Source of the DNA: RXOA01 sp964547105
Lineage (GTDB): Bacteria > Bipolaricaulota > Bipolaricaulia > UBA7950 > UBA9294
Length of the DNA: 26,858 bases
Assembly (NCBI GenBank): GCA_964547105.1
Contig: CAZJLO010000026.1
Span: forward strand, 1-26,858
Direction of reading: 5' to 3'
Positions 5,876 through 13,567 of this stretch are shown piece by piece (the first letter of the stretch is position 1; the number at the start of each line of letters is the position of its first letter). The notes under the pieces are model-generated. The model worked only from the letters and a program-made list of their open reading frames with translations, searched no databases and had not been told where the DNA came from. The position numbers and the translations under genes are program-made.

Positions 5876-7574
5876 CCGCAAATCCCGATTCCCGAAGCGT
5901 CCGAAGATCGTCGCTGCCTTCTTCGTTTTTGTCGGTCTGTGTCTCATTGGCCGACTCGTGCAACTGCAGATCGTCGAACATGATCGATGGACAACGGTTG
6001 CCACAAACATGCAGGAAGTTCGAATCGAACTTGCCCCGCAGCGGGGGGCGATCTACGACTGCAACGGCCTTACGCTTGCCGAGGATGTCAAGGCGATGGC
6101 GATCGCCGTGGATAGTTACAACATGACGCGTCCGGAAACGCTTGTCGGCATTCTCGCGACGAATCTCCCGCTTGGCGAAGATGAACTGCGCGATCTTGTC
6201 TACCGACCAAGTTACTTCACCTGGATCGACCGAACGGTTGACCTTGATGCGGCTCTTCGGATAAGGGATGCGGCTGCCGCAGCCGGCGTGCATGGACTGG
6301 TTTTTTTCGACACATGGAAGCGTTCCTATCCCCAGGGCACCCTCGCCTCGAATATCCTCGGATTTGTCGGAACCGACGGTAGCGGTCTGGAAGGGATCGA
6401 ACTCGCATTCGATGATTGGCTCACCGGGGAATCCACGGTGATGCAGTTTGTCATCGGCGCCGATGGACGAACCTACGAATCGACCACCGTGTCCCAAGGC
6501 ATGCCGGGCCGCGATCTGACGCTGACCCTCGATGCGACCATCCAGCTGACGTGCGAAGAGGAGCTTGATCAAGGCACGAACCGCTTTCAAGCCAACTTCG
6601 GCCTGATGCTTGTGATGGACCCGGATACCGGCGCCATCCTGGCGATGGCTCAAAGCCAGCGATACGATCCGAACAGGTTCTCGGATTCAACACCCGAGGA
6701 TCGCCGCAATCTTGCGGTGACTCACCTTTTCGAGCCCGGATCCTCGTTCAAAGCATTCAGCGCCGCCGCCGCGCTGGAGGCTGGAACGGTCGATCTGGAG
6801 AAACGCTACAACGGAAACGATGCCATCGTCGTTGGAGGGCACACGATCCACAATGCGGATTTTGAATCCTTCGGCCAGGTCACGCTCGTTGAAATCATCG
6901 AGTCTTCGATCAACACGGGAATGGTCCAAGTTGCGCTCGATCTCGGCGCCGACCAACTGCATGCGACGCTGACCGATCTCGGATTCGGAAGTGAAACCGG
7001 CATCGAGCTCCCGGGTGAGGAGTGCGGCATTCTGCGTGCTCCCGATCAGTGGGTACCGCTGGATCTTGCCGCGACATCGATCGGCCAATCTGTTGCCGTC
7101 ACCGGAATCCAGCTCGTCGCAGCGATGGCGGCAATCGCCAATGGCGGCCGGCTAGTTCCGTGCAGCATCGTAGTGACCAATGACGGGATCGAGGCGATCC
7201 GCGAACGTGACCGTGAACCCCACATTGCCCTGAGCACATCGACTTGCACCACCATGCGATCTCTTCTGTTTCGAGTGGTCGAGTCAGGAACCGGGCAATG
7301 GGCACAGATTCCCGGTTATCAAGTCGCCGGCAAGACAGGAACGGCGCAGAAAGCGATCGCCGGACAAGGGTACGTAGAAGGGTTCTACACATCGTTGTTC
7401 GCAGGGTTCGTTCCCGCGTTCGATCCGCAGCTTGTTTCGTTGGTCGTTTTCGATGAAGTTCAGACCTTTCCCGTGGGGGGCGGATACACGGCGGGACAGG
7501 TCTTCCGCGCCGCCATGTCGCGGATCGTTCAACTCGAGAGGATCCCACCAGCCACTTCAGCGGACGGACCATAG
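5862..7574 (+). CDS. ftsI: Peptidoglycan transpeptidase, FtsI/PBP2 class B
   Basis: A 570-residue class B penicillin-binding protein that cross-links septal peptidoglycan on the outer face of the membrane. A single N-terminal membrane helix (about 16-37) is followed by the dimerisation region (PQRGAIYDCNGLTLA near 59; FVGTDGSGLEGIE near 168). The transpeptidase domain has S294-S-F-K297 (SxxK; Ser294 nucleophile), S349-I-N351 (SxN) and K491-T-G493 (KTGT). No PASTA domain follows, unlike many Firmicutes SpoVD/PbpB proteins. It overlaps ftsL by 14 bases, so the pair is likely translationally coupled. Its last 46 bases overlap the convergent mnmG. No murE, mraY or murF follows, so the dcw cluster is broken here. 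Confidence 0.95.
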   Translation: MTCLSRKSRFPKRPKIVAAFFVFVGLCLIGRLVQLQIVEHDRWTTVATNMQEVRIELAPQRGAIYDCNGLTLAEDVKAMAIAVDSYNMTRPETLVGILATNLPLGEDELRDLVYRPSYFTWIDRTVDLDAALRIRDAAAAAGVHGLVFFDTWKRSYPQGTLASNILGFVGTDGSGLEGIELAFDDWLTGESTVMQFVIGADGRTYESTTVSQGMPGRDLTLTLDATIQLTCEEELDQGTNRFQANFGLMLVMDPDTGAILAMAQSQRYDPNRFSDSTPEDRRNLAVTHLFEPGSSFKAFSAAAALEAGTVDLEKRYNGNDAIVVGGHTIHNADFESFGQVTLVEIIESSINTGMVQVALDLGADQLHATLTDLGFGSETGIELPGEECGILRAPDQWVPLDLAATSIGQSVAVTGIQLVAAMAAIANGGRLVPCSIVVTNDGIEAIRERDREPHIALSTSTCTTMRSLLFRVVESGTGQWAQIPGYQVAGKTGTAQKAIAGQGYVEGFYTSLFAGFVPAFDPQLVSLVVFDEVQTFPVGGGYTAGQVFRAAMSRIVQLERIPPATSADGP

Positions 7575-9421
7575 CCTCGAAGCGCCACAGCAAGCATCGC
7601 TAAGTCCGCGTGGGAGACTCCGGGAATCCGGCCGGCCTGACCAAGAGAATGAGGGCGGACTCGAGCAAGAAGCTCTTGCCCTTCTACTGAAAGATTACGT
7701 ACGTCGACAAAATCGAATCCATCGGGGATCTGCAGTTCTTCCCATCGCTTGAGTCGAGCGATCTCTCGTTCCTGCTGCTCCAAGTAGCCCTGGTACTTCG
7801 CGAGCACCGTGACTTCCGAGCGAACACTCTCGGGGACGCCGTCGACTTCGACAAGATCCTCGAGCCGCATTTCCGGTCGGCGGAGCAGATCATAAAGGCT
7901 CGATCCATTGCTTTGCAGGGGGCGCGTCCCCCGATCGGCAAGGATCGCGTTGCGGGAGTCAGCCGGACCGATACGCGTCTCGTGAAGCTCGCTCAGCAGA
8001 CGCTGGATTTGGACCTCACGTGCTTCGACAGACTCAAGCTGATCTTCATCCAGCAAGCCGATCTCATGCCCCAGGCGCGCCAAGCGAAGATCAGCGTTTT
8101 GCTCGCGAAGCAGAATCCGGTATTCGGCCCGAGACGGAAGCATCCTGTATGGCTCGCGGATCCCCTTCGAAGTGAGATCGTCGGTTAGCACACCGAGAAA
8201 CGCCTGGTGACGGCCAAGGATGATCGCCGGAGCCCCCAAGACGGATCTGGCTGCATTGATCCCGGCGAGAAGGCCCTGCCCCGCAGCTTCCTCATATCCA
8301 GTAGTCCCGTTGATTTGGCCGGCAAGGTACAACCCGTTCATCCCAGCAACGGACATACTGGGAGCAAGCTGCATCGGATCCACGTAGTCATACTCGATCT
8401 TGTAGCCGAACCGCTGAATCACGGCACATTCCAGCCCGGGAATGCTGTGAATGAGATCCTCTTGAACGGACGGCGGTAGGGAGACGTAGACACCCTGGAC
8501 ATACACCTCTTCCGTATTCCGCCCTTCCCGCTCCAGAAAGACCTTGTGGGTCGTCCGCTGCGGGAACTTCACGATCTTCGTCTCCAACGAAGGGCAGTGC
8601 CGTGGCCCCTCGCTCTCGACTTCGCCGCTGTAGCCCGGACTCAAGTGAAGGTTGTCCCGAATGATGCGGTGCGTTTCTTCGGTTGTTCGCGTAACAGCAA
8701 CGGGAAAGCCGGGCGCGCAAACGCGCGGTTCCGACCAAAACGAGAACGCCGAAGGCTGTGATCGCGTCTGCTGCAATTCAAGCCCCGTGTAGTCGATGCT
8801 CCGGGCGTTGAGCCGCGGGGTCGTACCCGTGTTCAGCCTACCCATCGACAATCCTACGCGCTCAAGGCATCGCGCAAGGCCAATGGAGGGCGGCTCCCCC
8901 GCTCGCCCCGCACTGTAGACGGCACGGCCGATCAACACCCGGCCGCGAAGGAACGTCCCCGCTGCGATCACTACCGTTTTCCCGCCAATCTCGAGCCCCT
9001 CAAGCAATCGAACGCCGCGAACGGCCTTCCCGCTCTTGTCAAAGAGAATCTCATCAACGGTCCCCTCGATCAGATCAAGTCCTTCGAGCGATTCCAGTCT
9101 TGCCTTCCATGCCGTCTGGTATTCGAAGCGATCGACCTGCGCTCGCTGAACCTGCATCGCTGATCCCTTGCTGGTATTGAGGAGCCGAAGCGTCAATGAG
9201 CAGGCATCGGTCATCCGAGCCATCTCACCGCCTAACGCATCGATCTCGCAAACAAGTTGTGATTTGCCCGGCCCGCCTATCGACGGATTGCACGGCATCT
9301 TCCCCAAGCGCGACAACGAGATGCTGACAAGCGCAGTTGCACATCCGAGACGGGCTGACGCCGATGCTGCTTCACAGCCGGCGTGCCCTCCACCAACGAC
9401 AATCACATCATAGTTGTGCAT
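7529..9421 (-). CDS. mnmG: tRNA uridine-5-carboxymethylaminomethyl modification enzyme MnmG
   Basis: A 630-residue MnmG (GidA). With MnmE it installs the cmnm5/nm5 group on wobble U34 of certain tRNAs, using FAD, NADH and methylene-THF. Visible: the Rossmann FAD motif VVGGGHAGCEAA at residues 8-19, the signature GKMPCNPSIGGPGKS near 40-55, RLLNTSKGSAMQVQRAQVD, the second FAD-contacting region GLYLAGQINGTTGYEEAAGQG near 360, and a C-terminal helical domain ending in RIPGVSHADLAML. The length is normal. The start is supported by position and by a modest AGGA 11 bases upstream. The slipin gene lies 57 bases upstream in the same direction. The 3' end overlaps ftsI tail to tail by 46 bases. No mnmE is in the window. 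Confidence 0.97.
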   Translation of the reverse strand: MHNYDVIVVGGGHAGCEAASASARLGCATALVSISLSRLGKMPCNPSIGGPGKSQLVCEIDALGGEMARMTDACSLTLRLLNTSKGSAMQVQRAQVDRFEYQTAWKARLESLEGLDLIEGTVDEILFDKSGKAVRGVRLLEGLEIGGKTVVIAAGTFLRGRVLIGRAVYSAGRAGEPPSIGLARCLERVGLSMGRLNTGTTPRLNARSIDYTGLELQQTRSQPSAFSFWSEPRVCAPGFPVAVTRTTEETHRIIRDNLHLSPGYSGEVESEGPRHCPSLETKIVKFPQRTTHKVFLEREGRNTEEVYVQGVYVSLPPSVQEDLIHSIPGLECAVIQRFGYKIEYDYVDPMQLAPSMSVAGMNGLYLAGQINGTTGYEEAAGQGLLAGINAARSVLGAPAIILGRHQAFLGVLTDDLTSKGIREPYRMLPSRAEYRILLREQNADLRLARLGHEIGLLDEDQLESVEAREVQIQRLLSELHETRIGPADSRNAILADRGTRPLQSNGSSLYDLLRRPEMRLEDLVEVDGVPESVRSEVTVLAKYQGYLEQQEREIARLKRWEELQIPDGFDFVDVRNLSVEGQELLARVRPHSLGQAGRIPGVSHADLAMLAVALRGYGPSAEVAGGILSS

Positions 9422-9478
9422 TTTTGCTTTTTTCCTGCGAGCTTCCGCCCGATTGAAATCGTGCTGCGAACGGGAATG

Positions 9479-10228
9479 CTATTCGTTGCGGCGATGGTCA
9501 AACAGCCGAAACAGCTCAATCGGAACCGGGAAGACAATGGTTGAAGCATTTTCTGCCGAGATATCGTTCAAGGTCTGTAGGTAGCGCAGCTGAAGCGACG
9601 CCGGATTGGCGGCCATGATCGATGCCGCTTCTCCCAGCTTCGTGGCTGCTTGCAGCTCTCCTTCGGCGTTGATGATTTTCGCTCGCCGATCCCGCTCGGC
9701 CTCTGCCTGGCGCGCAATGGCACGCTGCATGTCGGCGGGGATCTTCACATCCTTGATCTCGACATTCTTGACCTTGATTCCCCATGGATCCGTCTGCTCG
9801 TCCACGATCTGTTGTAGCTGCAGATTAATCCGTTCGCGCGCTCCGAGGACCTGATCAAGTTCGAATCCACCCAACACACTTCGCAGCGTGGTCATCGCGA
9901 TCTGCCGTGTCGCCTCGATGTAGTTCTGGACCTCGACGACCGCCGCGTTCGGGTCGACAACGCGAAAGAATAGGACAGCATTCACCACCGTCGGAACATT
10001 GTCCTTGGTAATCACTTCCTGCGGCGGCACATCGAGCGTCACCGTCCGCAAACTGATCCGGACCATCTTGTCGATCAACGGGATGATCAGAAAAATCCCC
10101 GGCCCCTTGGCACCGATGAGGCGTCCCAGACGAAAGATCACACCACGTTCGTATTCCCGAACGACTCGAACTGCACTGCCAACAAAGACGACGACAATCA
10201 GCGCAATCGCAGCAATGCCGATCTCCAC
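9479..10228 (-). CDS. Slipin (stomatin/SPFH-domain membrane protein)
   Basis: A 249-residue SPFH protein. An N-terminal membrane segment (about 3-22) is followed by the stomatin core: EYERGVIFRLGR, GPGIFLIIPLID, RTVTLDVPPQEVITKDNVPT, ATRQIAMTTLRSVLG and GIKVKNVEIKDVKIPADMQ. A helical coiled region rich in Ala/Glu (RAIARQAEAERDRRAKIINAEGELQA) comes next. Such proteins oligomerise on the membrane and are thought to organise lipid domains or regulate proteases. Bacterial slipins are often paired with an NfeD-type protein; none is next to this one. The GTG start at 10228 has an excellent AGGAGGGG six bases upstream. A TTGACA/TACCAT promoter precedes it. Confidence 0.94.
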   Translation of the reverse strand: MEIGIAAIALIVVVFVGSAVRVVREYERGVIFRLGRLIGAKGPGIFLIIPLIDKMVRISLRTVTLDVPPQEVITKDNVPTVVNAVLFFRVVDPNAAVVEVQNYIEATRQIAMTTLRSVLGGFELDQVLGARERINLQLQQIVDEQTDPWGIKVKNVEIKDVKIPADMQRAIARQAEAERDRRAKIINAEGELQAATKLGEAASIMAANPASLQLRYLQTLNDISAENASTIVFPVPIELFRLFDHRRNE

Positions 10229-10263
10229 AGGGCCCCTCCTTTGCGCAATCCTCAGATCGCACG

Positions 10264-10292
10264 ATGGTAGGGTTGGGGGGTTTCAATGTCAA
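10264..10292 (-). promoter_or_regulatory. Promoter for slipin-mnmG
   Basis: Minus strand TTGACA, 17-base spacer with a C-run, TACCAT; predicted start near 10257, about 29 bases before the slipin GTG. Perfect -35 and fair -10. Divergent from tpiA. Confidence 0.6.
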
Positions 10293-10309
10293 CAGCCGCA
10301 TGAACAGGC

Positions 10310-10315
10310 TATACT
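10310..10315 (+). promoter_or_regulatory. Possible tpiA -10 element
   Basis: TATACT lies 25 bases before the tpiA ATG. I see no good -35 box at the proper distance on this strand, so the promoter is weak, activator-dependent or not real. Confidence 0.3.
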
Positions 10316-10340
10316 TCGCCCGATAGGAACGGTGACCCTC

Positions 10341-11189
10341 ATGAGACAACGAATCATTGCCGGAAACTGGAAGATGAACCTCACGCCGACAGAAACCGAG
10401 GACTACATCCGCAACTTCCTTCCCTTGGTCGTCGACTCGCTGCGCCCGCGCACGACAACCCGAGCGCCCGGCGGCTCCTCCTCCGATCTCGATCGACCCG
10501 ACATCGCCGTTATTCTCATTCCTCCGTTTACGAGTCTCGATAGAGCAGGGCGCCTTCTCGTCGGACGATCTTCGATTTCGCTCGGTGCTCAAGATCTGCA
10601 CGTCGAAGAAGGCGGCGCATTCACCGGCGAGATCTCGGCAACCATGCTTTTGGACTGCGATTGCCGGTACGTCTTGGTCGGGCATTCCGAACGCCGACAT
10701 GTCTTCCATGAATCAGATGCATTGATCGCGGCCAAGCTTCAAACAGCGTTGGCCTCGGGGCTTGTGCCGATCCTCTGCGTCGGGGAGACCCTTGATGAGC
10801 GCCGTGACGGTGCGACCCTCGACGTCCTTGTCCGCCAGCTCTCTACGGCATTGACCGCCCGTGATCGTGACCGGCCTGACCTTCGCCCCGGATCCGTGGT
10901 CATCGCGTACGAACCTGTGTGGGCAATCGGAACGGGAGAAACGGCATCCAGCCTGCAGGCCGAGGAGACAATCCGTGAGATTCGCGTCTGGATAGAATCG
11001 AAACTCGGAGCGGTATCAGCTGAGCAAACGGCAATCCTATACGGTGGAAGCGTCAAGCCATCGAACACAGCCGAGCTTCTTCGCCAATCGAATATCGACG
11101 GTGTCCTCGTTGGAGGCGCATCGCTCAAACCCGATTCGTTTGCCGCAATCGTCTCCGAATCATCCGCAGGCAAGCCCGACCCGACATAG
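10341..11189 (+). CDS. tpiA: Triose-phosphate isomerase
   Basis: A 282-residue TIM-barrel enzyme interconverting dihydroxyacetone phosphate and glyceraldehyde 3-phosphate. Catalytic parts are present: AGNWKMN (Lys12), VGHSERR (catalytic His) and AYEPVWAIGTG (catalytic Glu plus loop 6), then LYGGSVKPSN and DGVLVGGASL for phosphate binding. It is about 30 residues longer than the usual 250. Part of the excess is a low-complexity Arg/Ser/Thr-rich insert (roughly residues 33-50, RPRTTTRAPGGSSSD) between helix 1 and strand 2, and part is a short tail. ATG 10341 fits the family start; the frame is open further upstream, but that stretch lies opposite the slipin gene. pgsA follows 18 bases later. 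Confidence 0.96.
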   Translation: MRQRIIAGNWKMNLTPTETEDYIRNFLPLVVDSLRPRTTTRAPGGSSSDLDRPDIAVILIPPFTSLDRAGRLLVGRSSISLGAQDLHVEEGGAFTGEISATMLLDCDCRYVLVGHSERRHVFHESDALIAAKLQTALASGLVPILCVGETLDERRDGATLDVLVRQLSTALTARDRDRPDLRPGSVVIAYEPVWAIGTGETASSLQAEETIREIRVWIESKLGAVSAEQTAILYGGSVKPSNTAELLRQSNIDGVLVGGASLKPDSFAAIVSESSAGKPDPT

Positions 11190-11207
11190 CGGGAGGCCCA
11201 GAACAGC

Positions 11208-11765
11208 ATGTTTCAGAGTATCCCCAATCAGATTACCCTCGCCAGGATCGCCAGCGTTCCGCTCTTGATGTTCCTCATCCTGTGGGGTTCTACCTCCAGG
11301 GTGGCGACAATTCTTGCCATCGCTCTGTTTGTGCTCGCGGCAATTTCCGACGCCGTTGACGGCTACATCGCCCGCAGCCTCGACCAAACCACCCTGTTCG
11401 GGAAGTTCGCCGATCCAATCGCCGACAAGCTGCTCATCACCGCCGCTCTCGTCTCGTTCGTCCAACTCGGCGAACTGGGAGCGACGCCGGTAGTGATCAT
11501 CATCGCTCGCGAATTCCTCGTGACGGCACTGCGAATTCTGGCAATGGCCGAAGGGAAGGTCATATCCGCAAGTCTGATGGGCAAGCTGAAGACGATCACG
11601 CATATTTGGCTGGTTCTCGCCGTGCTAGTCAACCGGTCGTTCGACATCGGAACCGCCGGTGGTCTCGGGAAAGAAGTCGTCTTGTGGGTGGCGGTTGCAT
11701 TGGCCGTCATCTCCGGTGGGGAGTACTTCTATCGCAACCGCCATCTATTCCTGCAGGGAACCTGA
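11208..11765 (+). CDS. pgsA: CDP-diacylglycerol-glycerol-3-phosphate 3-phosphatidyltransferase
   Basis: A 185-residue integral membrane enzyme that makes phosphatidylglycerol phosphate from CDP-diacylglycerol and glycerol 3-phosphate, the first step to phosphatidylglycerol. It carries the full CDP-alcohol phosphotransferase signature DG-x2-AR-x8-G-x3-D-x3-D, seen as VDGYIAR ... FGKFADPIADK at about residues 51-74. The N-terminal PNQITLARI and the helix pattern are typical of PgsA rather than of cardiolipin or phosphatidylserine synthases. GGGAGG lies 11 bases upstream of the ATG. The gene lies between tpiA and the queuosine-salvage gene, each within 20 bases, so the three are probably one operon. 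Confidence 0.95.
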   Translation: MFQSIPNQITLARIASVPLLMFLILWGSTSRVATILAIALFVLAAISDAVDGYIARSLDQTTLFGKFADPIADKLLITAALVSFVQLGELGATPVVIIIAREFLVTALRILAMAEGKVISASLMGKLKTITHIWLVLAVLVNRSFDIGTAGGLGKEVVLWVAVALAVISGGEYFYRNRHLFLQGT

Positions 11766-11774
11766 GATAGGCAG

Positions 11775-12767
11775 TTGTCTGGAGGCGGATCCAATCCAAT
11801 CGAAACACTCACGGATCGAGTGAGAAGAAGCTGCGCCGATGTGGTGAGGCAGGCTCGCTTCGTGCGAATTGACCGGGAGCGGATCGCCCCTTACGCGCAA
11901 GCGTTGCCGTCAATCGGAAACACTCTCGGGCTTGCGCTTCCCACCCGGCGAGCAACGAACACGGATGATTCGGAGCAAATGGCTGCATACGTCATTACGC
12001 TGGATGCAGTCAACTTCGGATCCGGCTACTTCCCTCACTTGCGGAAGCGCCCGAATCACAGCGGGTACCGAACCATCGAGGCCGCCCTAATCGACCTGTA
12101 CGAGGCTCGCGGTCCTCTCTCGGCACGGGAACTCCGGTCGATTGACCCACCGGAAACAGCGGCGATTTTCGGACAGGATCTTCGCCAACAGGCTCAACGA
12201 TCTCTGATGTGCCTGTTCACGAAGGCCTGGAATGATCTCGGCGCCTTCCTGATCGACTCGTTCTTCGGAAGCTTCTCCGCTCTAGTCGAAAGCGCCGGCT
12301 TCTCTTCGGAAGATCTCGCGGAGCGCCTGACCGGCATGCCGCTGTTTCGGGACGTCGCGACCTACGGGGAACAACCGATCGCCTTCTACAAGCGGGCGCA
12401 GATTCTCCCTGCCGACCTTGCGCTCGCCTTCTCGGGGAAGGGTCTTGGACGGTTCGATGACCTCGGCAAACTGACATCGTTTGCCGACAACCTCGTCCCT
12501 CATGTCCTCCGAGTCGATGGAATTCTTGAGTACGAACATTCCCTCGAAGAACTCATCCGCCATGGGGAGAATATTCCCGCTGGTTCATGCGAGGAAGTGG
12601 AAATAAGAGCCTCCGCCGTACACGCGGTGGATCTGCTCGTTGCTGCGTTGGATCGGATCGGCCGCCACTGCACGGCGATGGAAGTAGATCATATCCTCTG
12701 GAATCGCGGGCAAGATCGCTTCTACAAGGACCGCCCGAGGCACCGAACCCGAACCGCGTTCTACTAG
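11775..12767 (+). CDS. Queuosine 5'-phosphate N-glycosylase/hydrolase (Qng1/DUF2419 family)
   Basis: A 330-residue protein I place in the Qng1 (C9orf64, DUF2419) family. Known members split queuosine 5'-monophosphate to free queuine for reuse in tRNA wobble position 34; a bacterial member from Sphaerobacter has been studied. Family features visible: NFGSGYFP at 80-87, a helical middle, FADNLVPHVLR near 236 (family FADYRVPQ-like active-site segment), YEHSLEELI..GENIPAGSCEE, EVEIRASAVHAVDLL near 274, and VDHILWNRGQ near 304. The protein seems complete. The start is uncertain: TTG 11775 gives the longest form and GTG 11820 is possible. It follows pgsA by 9 bases. No tgt, queA or queuine transporter is visible. 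The family call is good; activity is inferred from homologs. Confidence 0.85.
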   Translation: MSGGGSNPIETLTDRVRRSCADVVRQARFVRIDRERIAPYAQALPSIGNTLGLALPTRRATNTDDSEQMAAYVITLDAVNFGSGYFPHLRKRPNHSGYRTIEAALIDLYEARGPLSARELRSIDPPETAAIFGQDLRQQAQRSLMCLFTKAWNDLGAFLIDSFFGSFSALVESAGFSSEDLAERLTGMPLFRDVATYGEQPIAFYKRAQILPADLALAFSGKGLGRFDDLGKLTSFADNLVPHVLRVDGILEYEHSLEELIRHGENIPAGSCEEVEIRASAVHAVDLLVAALDRIGRHCTAMEVDHILWNRGQDRFYKDRPRHRTRTAFY

Positions 12768-12769
12768 CG

Positions 12770-13195
12770 TCAGCCGGCGGCCCCATCAGCGGAAACCGGT
12801 GGCGATGGAAGCTCGACCGTAACGTCTTCGCGGATCGCCTCGATTACCACGGGGCCGATCCCCGAAACCTGATCCAGATCGTCCACCGCGTGGAAAGGTC
12901 CGTGTTCTTCACGGTAAGCGACGATCCTCGCTGCCAGCACCTCGCCGATCCCCGGCAGCCGCATCAGTTGCTGTTCCGTTGCCTGGTTGAGATCGACACA
13001 CGCCGCTCCGTCTGGGAATGATGGCGTCAGGACATGAGCATCCAAAGACATCGTCAGGCTTCGCCCGGTATCGGACCTCGTGCGAGCAAGATCCGCCTCG
13101 AAAGAGAGTTCTTCCCCGACGAGTATCGCTCCGCCGACCAACAGCACGCAGGCGATCAGGAGCAGTAAACCTCGTTGCTGAAGGCGTGTCAGCAC
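12770..13195 (-). CDS. comEA: ComEA-like DNA-binding helix-hairpin-helix protein
   Basis: A 141-residue protein with one N-terminal membrane helix (about 8-27), a linker and a C-terminal double helix-hairpin-helix domain (about 66-127). The HhH signatures are VDLNQATEQQLMRLPGIGEV and VDDLDQVSGIGPVVIEAI. ComEA proteins are anchored outside the cytoplasmic membrane and bind incoming double-stranded DNA during uptake. The GTG start follows GAGGG 8 bases upstream. It is monocistronic here: the stop faces the queuosine gene with a 2-base gap, and no comEC or comF is next to it. Many bacteria not known to be competent also carry such genes. Confidence 0.88.
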   Translation of the reverse strand: MLTRLQQRGLLLLIACVLLVGGAILVGEELSFEADLARTRSDTGRSLTMSLDAHVLTPSFPDGAACVDLNQATEQQLMRLPGIGEVLAARIVAYREEHGPFHAVDDLDQVSGIGPVVIEAIREDVTVELPSPPVSADGAAG

Positions 13196-13291
13196 GGCTT
13201 TTCCCTCTCAATGCCACGTTGATTTCTTCAGTGTAGATGGAGGAGAATCCCAAAGCCAAATCGTTGGCGGAAAGAGACTCCTGGAGGGCGT

Positions 13292-13567
13292 ATGTGGAAG
13301 ATTGCGCTTTCGGCGTTTGCGTTGGTGTTTCTCGCTGAACTGGGAGACAAGACCCAACTTGCCGCGCTGGCCCTTTCGGCGGATTCGAACCGCCCATGGG
13401 CCGTGTTTCTCGGTGCATCGGTTGCTCTGGTGTTGTCAACCGGAATCGCGGTGATCCTGGGAACGGTCGTTCATCGCGTTATGCCCGAAGGCATGACCCG
13501 CATCATTCAGTACGCCGCCGGAGCACTGTTCCTTGTCGCTGGCATCCTGACCCTCATTCGGGCGTAG
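13292..13567 (+). CDS. Half-size GDT1/UPF0016 (TMEM165-type) cation transporter
   Basis: A 91-residue membrane protein with three predicted helices and the family signature E-x-G-D-K-T in LAELGDKTQLAALAL at about residues 15-29. Family members move Mn2+ or Ca2+ (bacterial MneA/Mnx, eukaryotic Gdt1/TMEM165) and usually carry two copies of this motif in about 190-200 residues. Here there is one copy and a proper stop, so it would have to work as a dimer. GGAGGGC lies 5 bases before the ATG. No second half-gene is adjacent. It overlaps convergent surE by 14 bases. Confidence 0.88.
   Translation: MWKIALSAFALVFLAELGDKTQLAALALSADSNRPWAVFLGASVALVLSTGIAVILGTVVHRVMPEGMTRIIQYAAGALFLVAGILTLIRA

Noticed and set aside
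5691..6653. 320-codon minus-strand frame across ftsL/ftsI
   Set aside because: Shadow of two well-supported plus-strand genes; composition is Arg/Gly/His-rich without family features.
5481..10300. Identical 14-mer ATGTCAACAGCCGC upstream of ftsL (5481) and tpiA (10286)
   Set aside because: A shared 14-mer is expected by chance in a window of this size, and the second copy is explained by the slipin -35 box on the other strand.
12217..12477. Arg-rich minus-strand small frames inside the queuosine-salvage gene
   Set aside because: Shadow frames with no start signal or family match.
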